Shown here piece by piece: positions 8,489 to 11,771 of a DNA stretch of 11,771 nt. Source of the stretch: Lojkania enalia (taxonomy: Eukaryota; Ascomycota; Dothideomycetes; Pleosporales). The translations under genes were made by a program, and so were the position numbers. Position 1 is the first letter of the stretch, and each line of letters begins with the position of its first letter. The notes beneath the pieces are model-generated. The model worked only from the letters and a program-made list of their open reading frames with translations, made no database searches and had not been told where the DNA came from. The stretch lies in assembly GCA_010094045.1 (NCBI GenBank), contig ML986865.1, forward strand, positions 32,858 through 44,628, in the 5' to 3' direction.

Positions 8489-9650
8489 ATAAAGAACCTA
8501 TCTAATTTAGAGGAAAATTAGAGTAAACTAACCCTTAAGGAATAAATCGCAATTTTATAGGAGGAGATTATATACTTAATATAATAGAGAACTGTTAGTC
8601 CTAATTAACCTCTATAAACTACTAAATTAGAACCGATAATATACTAGAAAACTTTTATAACTCTTCTAGTAAGAAACCTCTTAGCTACTTCTAAGCCCCT
8701 TTAAGCCTACCTTACTAAACGTATACCTAAGATTAAAAGCCTTATAGATAGTAGCGAACTTATATTTAAATAATAGTAAACCTTAATCCTAAACTAACTT
8801 AAGATTAATATAGATTACTATTAGATAGAGTATATACGTATAGTATTAGTATAGAGATATACCTCTAGTACTGTAAAAGGGTATCTAGAACTAAAATACC
8901 TAGCTAAATTAGACTAGTATTAGTTTAAGAATATTAAAGAAATAATTTCGCTTCTACAATTATATTTTATTATAGATAATAAAGAGATAGAGGTATAATA
9001 GGTATTTTAGGTTCTAAGAATAAATAAGGGAGAAGTATTCCTAACTTTTAAAGCTTACTTTATTAGTATAGTTATTAGAGGATCCGTATCCTAATCTAAG
9101 TAGTTCTTCTACCTATAGGATAAGATTCTCCCCAGCTTAAAGATACTAAACCTTAGCTTTAAGCTTATATAGAAAGGCTCCTTTAATACTATAGTTGCCT
9201 ACTTAACAGCCTATAATATAGAAAGGAGGAGTATTCTTAGCCTTCTAGAATAAACTGCTAGTCTATAGGTTGCAGCTAAAATAAATTCGGATTAGTACTA
9301 GAAGGTTTCTAAGAGTTTATCTAAGATAACCTATAATCTAATACTACCCTAATCTACCCTAATATTAATACCTCGTTCTACTATAATCGCTTTCTAATAA
9401 CCTAACAAAACTCTTATACCTAAAAGATATACAACTCTAGGTAATTACTATAATTATAGTAAACTAAAATACTTTATAAACGAATATATAGTCTTTAGAG
9501 TATAAGAGATAGAGGTTAAATAAGAGAAGATTAAGGAAGAAGAGTTTCTAGACGTAAATAAGTACTATCTAGATAATTCTTAAGTAGGAAATAGAGATGT
9601 TTAGGAAAACTCTCTATTTTAGGCTTAAACAAGTACAACTTATTAAATAT
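8489..9650 (+). pseudogene. gag: Gypsy gag pseudogene with CCHC zinc knuckle
   Basis: One phase (that of 8489) reads from ATA at 8489, probably a former ATG, through about 385 residues. An N-terminal Gln/Glu-rich coiled-coil part is followed by the retrotransposon gag (capsid) region at about 8700-9230. The nucleocapsid zinc knuckle lies at 9446-9487 with the exact spacing C-x2-C-x4-H-x4-C, with all four metal ligands now Tyr codons (TAC, TAT, TAC, TAT), as expected from TGY or CAY after RIP. An acidic tail follows. Gag would form the virus-like particle and package RNA. The end is unclear because no stop can be told from a mutated Gln or Trp codon; it probably overlaps the start of pol. Confidence 0.8.
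9446..9487 (+). other. Gag CCHC zinc knuckle, all ligands mutated to Tyr
   Basis: The ligand codons are at 9446-9448, 9455-9457, 9470-9472 and 9485-9487. The spacing is that of retroviral and retrotransposon nucleocapsid knuckles, with the usual Tyr-Asn between the first two ligands. The site cannot bind zinc as encoded. Confidence 0.8.
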
Positions 9651-11771
9651 TAATTTATTATATTTATTTAGAGGAAAGTACTTCTAAATTCCTACTATTC
9701 TATATTTAAAAGGCGTTAGTATATAACTAAACGCTCTTATTAATATAAACGCCTAAAGCTTTCTATTTCTTAATTTTATAGTAGCTAGATTACTCTCCTA
9801 AGCTCTATATATATTAATATAGTATTTACCCTTTAAAATTACTATTAAGGGCTTTTAGGACTGAATCTAAACCCTAATTAATTAGTATATCTACTTATAC
9901 CTATAAATTAATAGGAGAACTATTTAAAACTACCTATTTATTATTATAGATTTAGGTATTTAGGATTGTATTATTAGTATTAAATAGTTACGTCGTTTTT
10001 AACTCCAGCTAGATATAGATAAGAATCGGATTATATAGCCCTCTAAGTATCTTACTACTTATAATCCTTTACCTCCTCTTCTTATATAATTAACTTAGCT
10101 AATATGCGATAAAGAAGTAGAGCTAAATATCTAGTAACGCGATACTCTATAGAAAAAGGACTAGTATTAGTAGTTCTATAATCTAACTATCTATTATATT
10201 AAGGGTCTATTAAGACTGCTAAAACTATATTAGTCTTTTATAACTTATAGTCTAAATAAGCTCGAAGCTTTTATACGCCTATATAAAATAAAGTCCGAAC
10301 CTGATCTAAAGAAAGTCTATTCTCCTATTATTACTCTTATCTTAGCTAATACTTTCTACTTTAATATAAAGAGGAAAGAGAACGAGTTTTTTTCTACATC
10401 TCTATACGAAATTAAATAGCTGATTAAAGACAAGTAAGCTCTAGAGCTAGAAGATGAGGCTGAAAACAAAGTACTAGTAAATCTCTAATTACTATCTAAA
10501 TACTATAAGTATTAGAATATATTTAGTAAAACTACAGCTTATTAATTACTAGAATACTACCCTTATAATTATAAGATTATCCTTATAGAACCTCTCTCTA
10601 ATAGTTACAGCCTGTTATATAAGTAGAATATTAAGGAGCTAGAGGTAACTAAGAAGTATATTATAGATAATCTACGGTATAGGTATATTAAGTAGAGTTA
10701 GAACTCTTTTATATCTCTAATCCTTTATATCTATAAACCTAATAGCGATCTATATATCTATATAGATTATTATAAACTTAATACTCTTACCTATAAGAAT
10801 ATATATCTAATACTATATATAGATAAACTTCTATTTAGGCCTATTAAAATAGTAATCTTTACTAAGTTTAATATTCGCGCGGCCTTTAATAAGATTAGAA
10901 TAGATTCTAGTTCTAAAGAATATACTACCTTTTAGACTTAATACAGAATTTATAAGTATAAAGTTCTACTTTTTAGATTATATAATAGCCTAGTAACTTA
11001 CTAGTACTATATAAATAACGTACTAATCGACTACCTGGATAACTTCTATATTACTTATCTAGACGATATTCTTATCTATTTAGAAGATAAGGTAATATAT
11101 ACTATCTATATTAAGAAAGTTTTTAAGAGATTATATTAAGTAGGGTTATAAGTTAATATTAAGAAGAGCGAATTCCATATTACCCGAACTAAATACTTTA
11201 GCTATATCCTCTTAAATAAAGGCCTTAAGGTTAATTTAGAGAAGGTAGAAGTATTACGTAACTAGCAGCCACCTATTATTATAATAGGTGTAAAATCCTT
11301 CTTAAGTTTTACTAAATTCTATCGATAGTTTATACTAGAATTCTCGCGTATCGTAAAGCTAATTATTATACTATAGAGCCCTATAACTCTTTTTATATAG
11401 ACTTTAGAATGTGATATTACCTTTAAGAAATTAAAATCAGCCCTATTAAGTATACCTATACTCTACTACTTTAACCCTATATTAGAAATAAAAATAGAAA
11501 CTAACGCCTCTAATAGAATAGTTATAGGAGTACTATTATAGAAATATTCTAACAGAAAATAGTACCCTATAGCGTTCTATAGTAAAGTTCTATCTAGTTC
11601 GGAACTAAACTAGAAGATTTAAAAAAAGGAACTATTTGCAATTATTACTACGTTTAAGTAATAGAGGGTAGAATTTACTTTAGTAGCTACTAGGACTCTA
11701 GTATATACCAATTATTGCTTACTTAAATATTTTATAATTATAAAGGTACTTAATACTTATTAAGTTTATTA
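9560..11771 (+). pseudogene. pol: Gypsy pol pseudogene (protease-RT-RNase H), partial
   Basis: Pol reads in one phase from about 9560 to the window end, one base behind the gag phase. The protease active site is degraded at 9742-9753 (Asn-Ile-Asn-Ala in place of D-S/T-G-A); the protease end is clear at 9949-10050 as a DLG, then I-I-G-I-K-W-L-like block and LDID. Reverse transcriptase: ELEVTKKYI (10636 on), the IDYYKLN block (10762-10782), palm block with first Asp changed to Asn (10870-10872), and YLDDIL with both Asp intact (11056-11073). RNase H: ETNASN, the first active-site Asp changed to Asn (11503-11505), then the AFYSK and ELFAI blocks up to about 11650. Dozens of TAA/TAG codons interrupt it. 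Integrase should follow outside the window. Confidence 0.87.
10630..11250 (+). other. Reverse transcriptase domain of the plus-strand pol
   Basis: Conserved blocks in order: ELEVTKKYI-DNL, the IDYYKLN block (10762-10782), FTKFNI with Asp to Asn (10858-10875), IRIDSSS, TTF-x-T-x-Y, and YLDDILIY (11056-11079). The thumb follows, with KKSEFHI and TKYFSYIL blocks before 11215. Compared with the minus-strand RT ([14 protein letters not shown]), this one reads DYLDNFYITYLDD, so the two belong to different families of the same clade. Confidence 0.88.

Larger units (their letters stand above)
8489..11771 (+). mobile_element. Ty3/gypsy retrotransposon, plus strand, cut by the window edge
   Basis: Gag with a CCHC zinc knuckle is followed by protease, reverse transcriptase and RNase H in the order of LTR retrotransposons. 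The integrase and 3' LTR lie beyond the right edge. RT before integrase, not after it, is the Ty3/gypsy order; integrase is unseen here, but the RT sequence itself is of the gypsy type. It differs from the minus-strand element. Its 5' LTR is presumed to lie at or before 8220-8488. Confidence 0.85.

Noticed and set aside
1..11771. Mitochondrial or bacterial AT-rich genome
   Set aside because: The CpA/TpG loss, hAT and chromovirus elements and lack of any intact gene point to fungal nuclear repeat DNA.
1..11771. Short open reading frames without stops
   Set aside because: None is long or has a recognisable motif outside the transposon frames; they are by-products of AT-rich, TGA-poor sequence.

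Overview
This window looks like nuclear DNA of a filamentous ascomycete fungus (Pezizomycotina), from an AT-rich, gene-empty block made of dead transposons. Sampled lines are about 72-75% A+T. The dinucleotides CpA and TpG are almost missing and TpA is in great excess. This is the mark of repeat-induced point mutation (RIP), which turns CpA into TpA on either strand. CAA/CAG (Gln) and TGG (Trp) codons have become TAA/TAG, CAY and TGY have become TAY, ATG has become ATA, and TGA stops are rare. I see no intact gene, tRNA, rRNA or CRISPR array. Every protein assignment comes from recognising a family pattern through this damage.

Layout. (1) 59-3270: a DNA transposon of the hAT superfamily on the + strand, with 40-bp imperfect terminal inverted repeats that start TAGAG, AT-rich subterminal repeats, a (TAG)10 microsatellite and a ruined transposase of about 2.5 kb. 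(2) 3271-4230: AT-rich sequence with a short tandem repeat and no gene I can name; it may hold the 3' LTR of the next element. (3) About 4811-8220: the pol region of a Ty3/gypsy LTR retrotransposon on the - strand, in the order reverse transcriptase, RNase H, integrase, chromodomain (a chromovirus). Gag and protease are not seen. A possible + strand reading frame (4231-4830) lies in its 3' part. (4) About 8220-8488: slightly less AT-rich sequence with hairpins, probably the leader or LTR region of element 5. (5) 8489-11771: the 5' part of a second, different Ty3/gypsy element on the + strand, with gag and its CCHC zinc knuckle, then protease, reverse transcriptase and RNase H. It runs off the right edge.

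The two retroelements are arranged head to head. Both keep a single reading phase over kilobases and carry almost only C-to-T and G-to-A type damage, which suggests RIP rather than slow decay killed them. The same change, TpGA to TpAA, turns an active-site Asp codon into Asn in the hAT transposase, both reverse transcriptases, one RNase H, the integrase and apparently the protease. None of these enzymes could work as encoded. I found no new functional system; the most unusual items are the possible antisense frame and this repeated loss of active-site residues.
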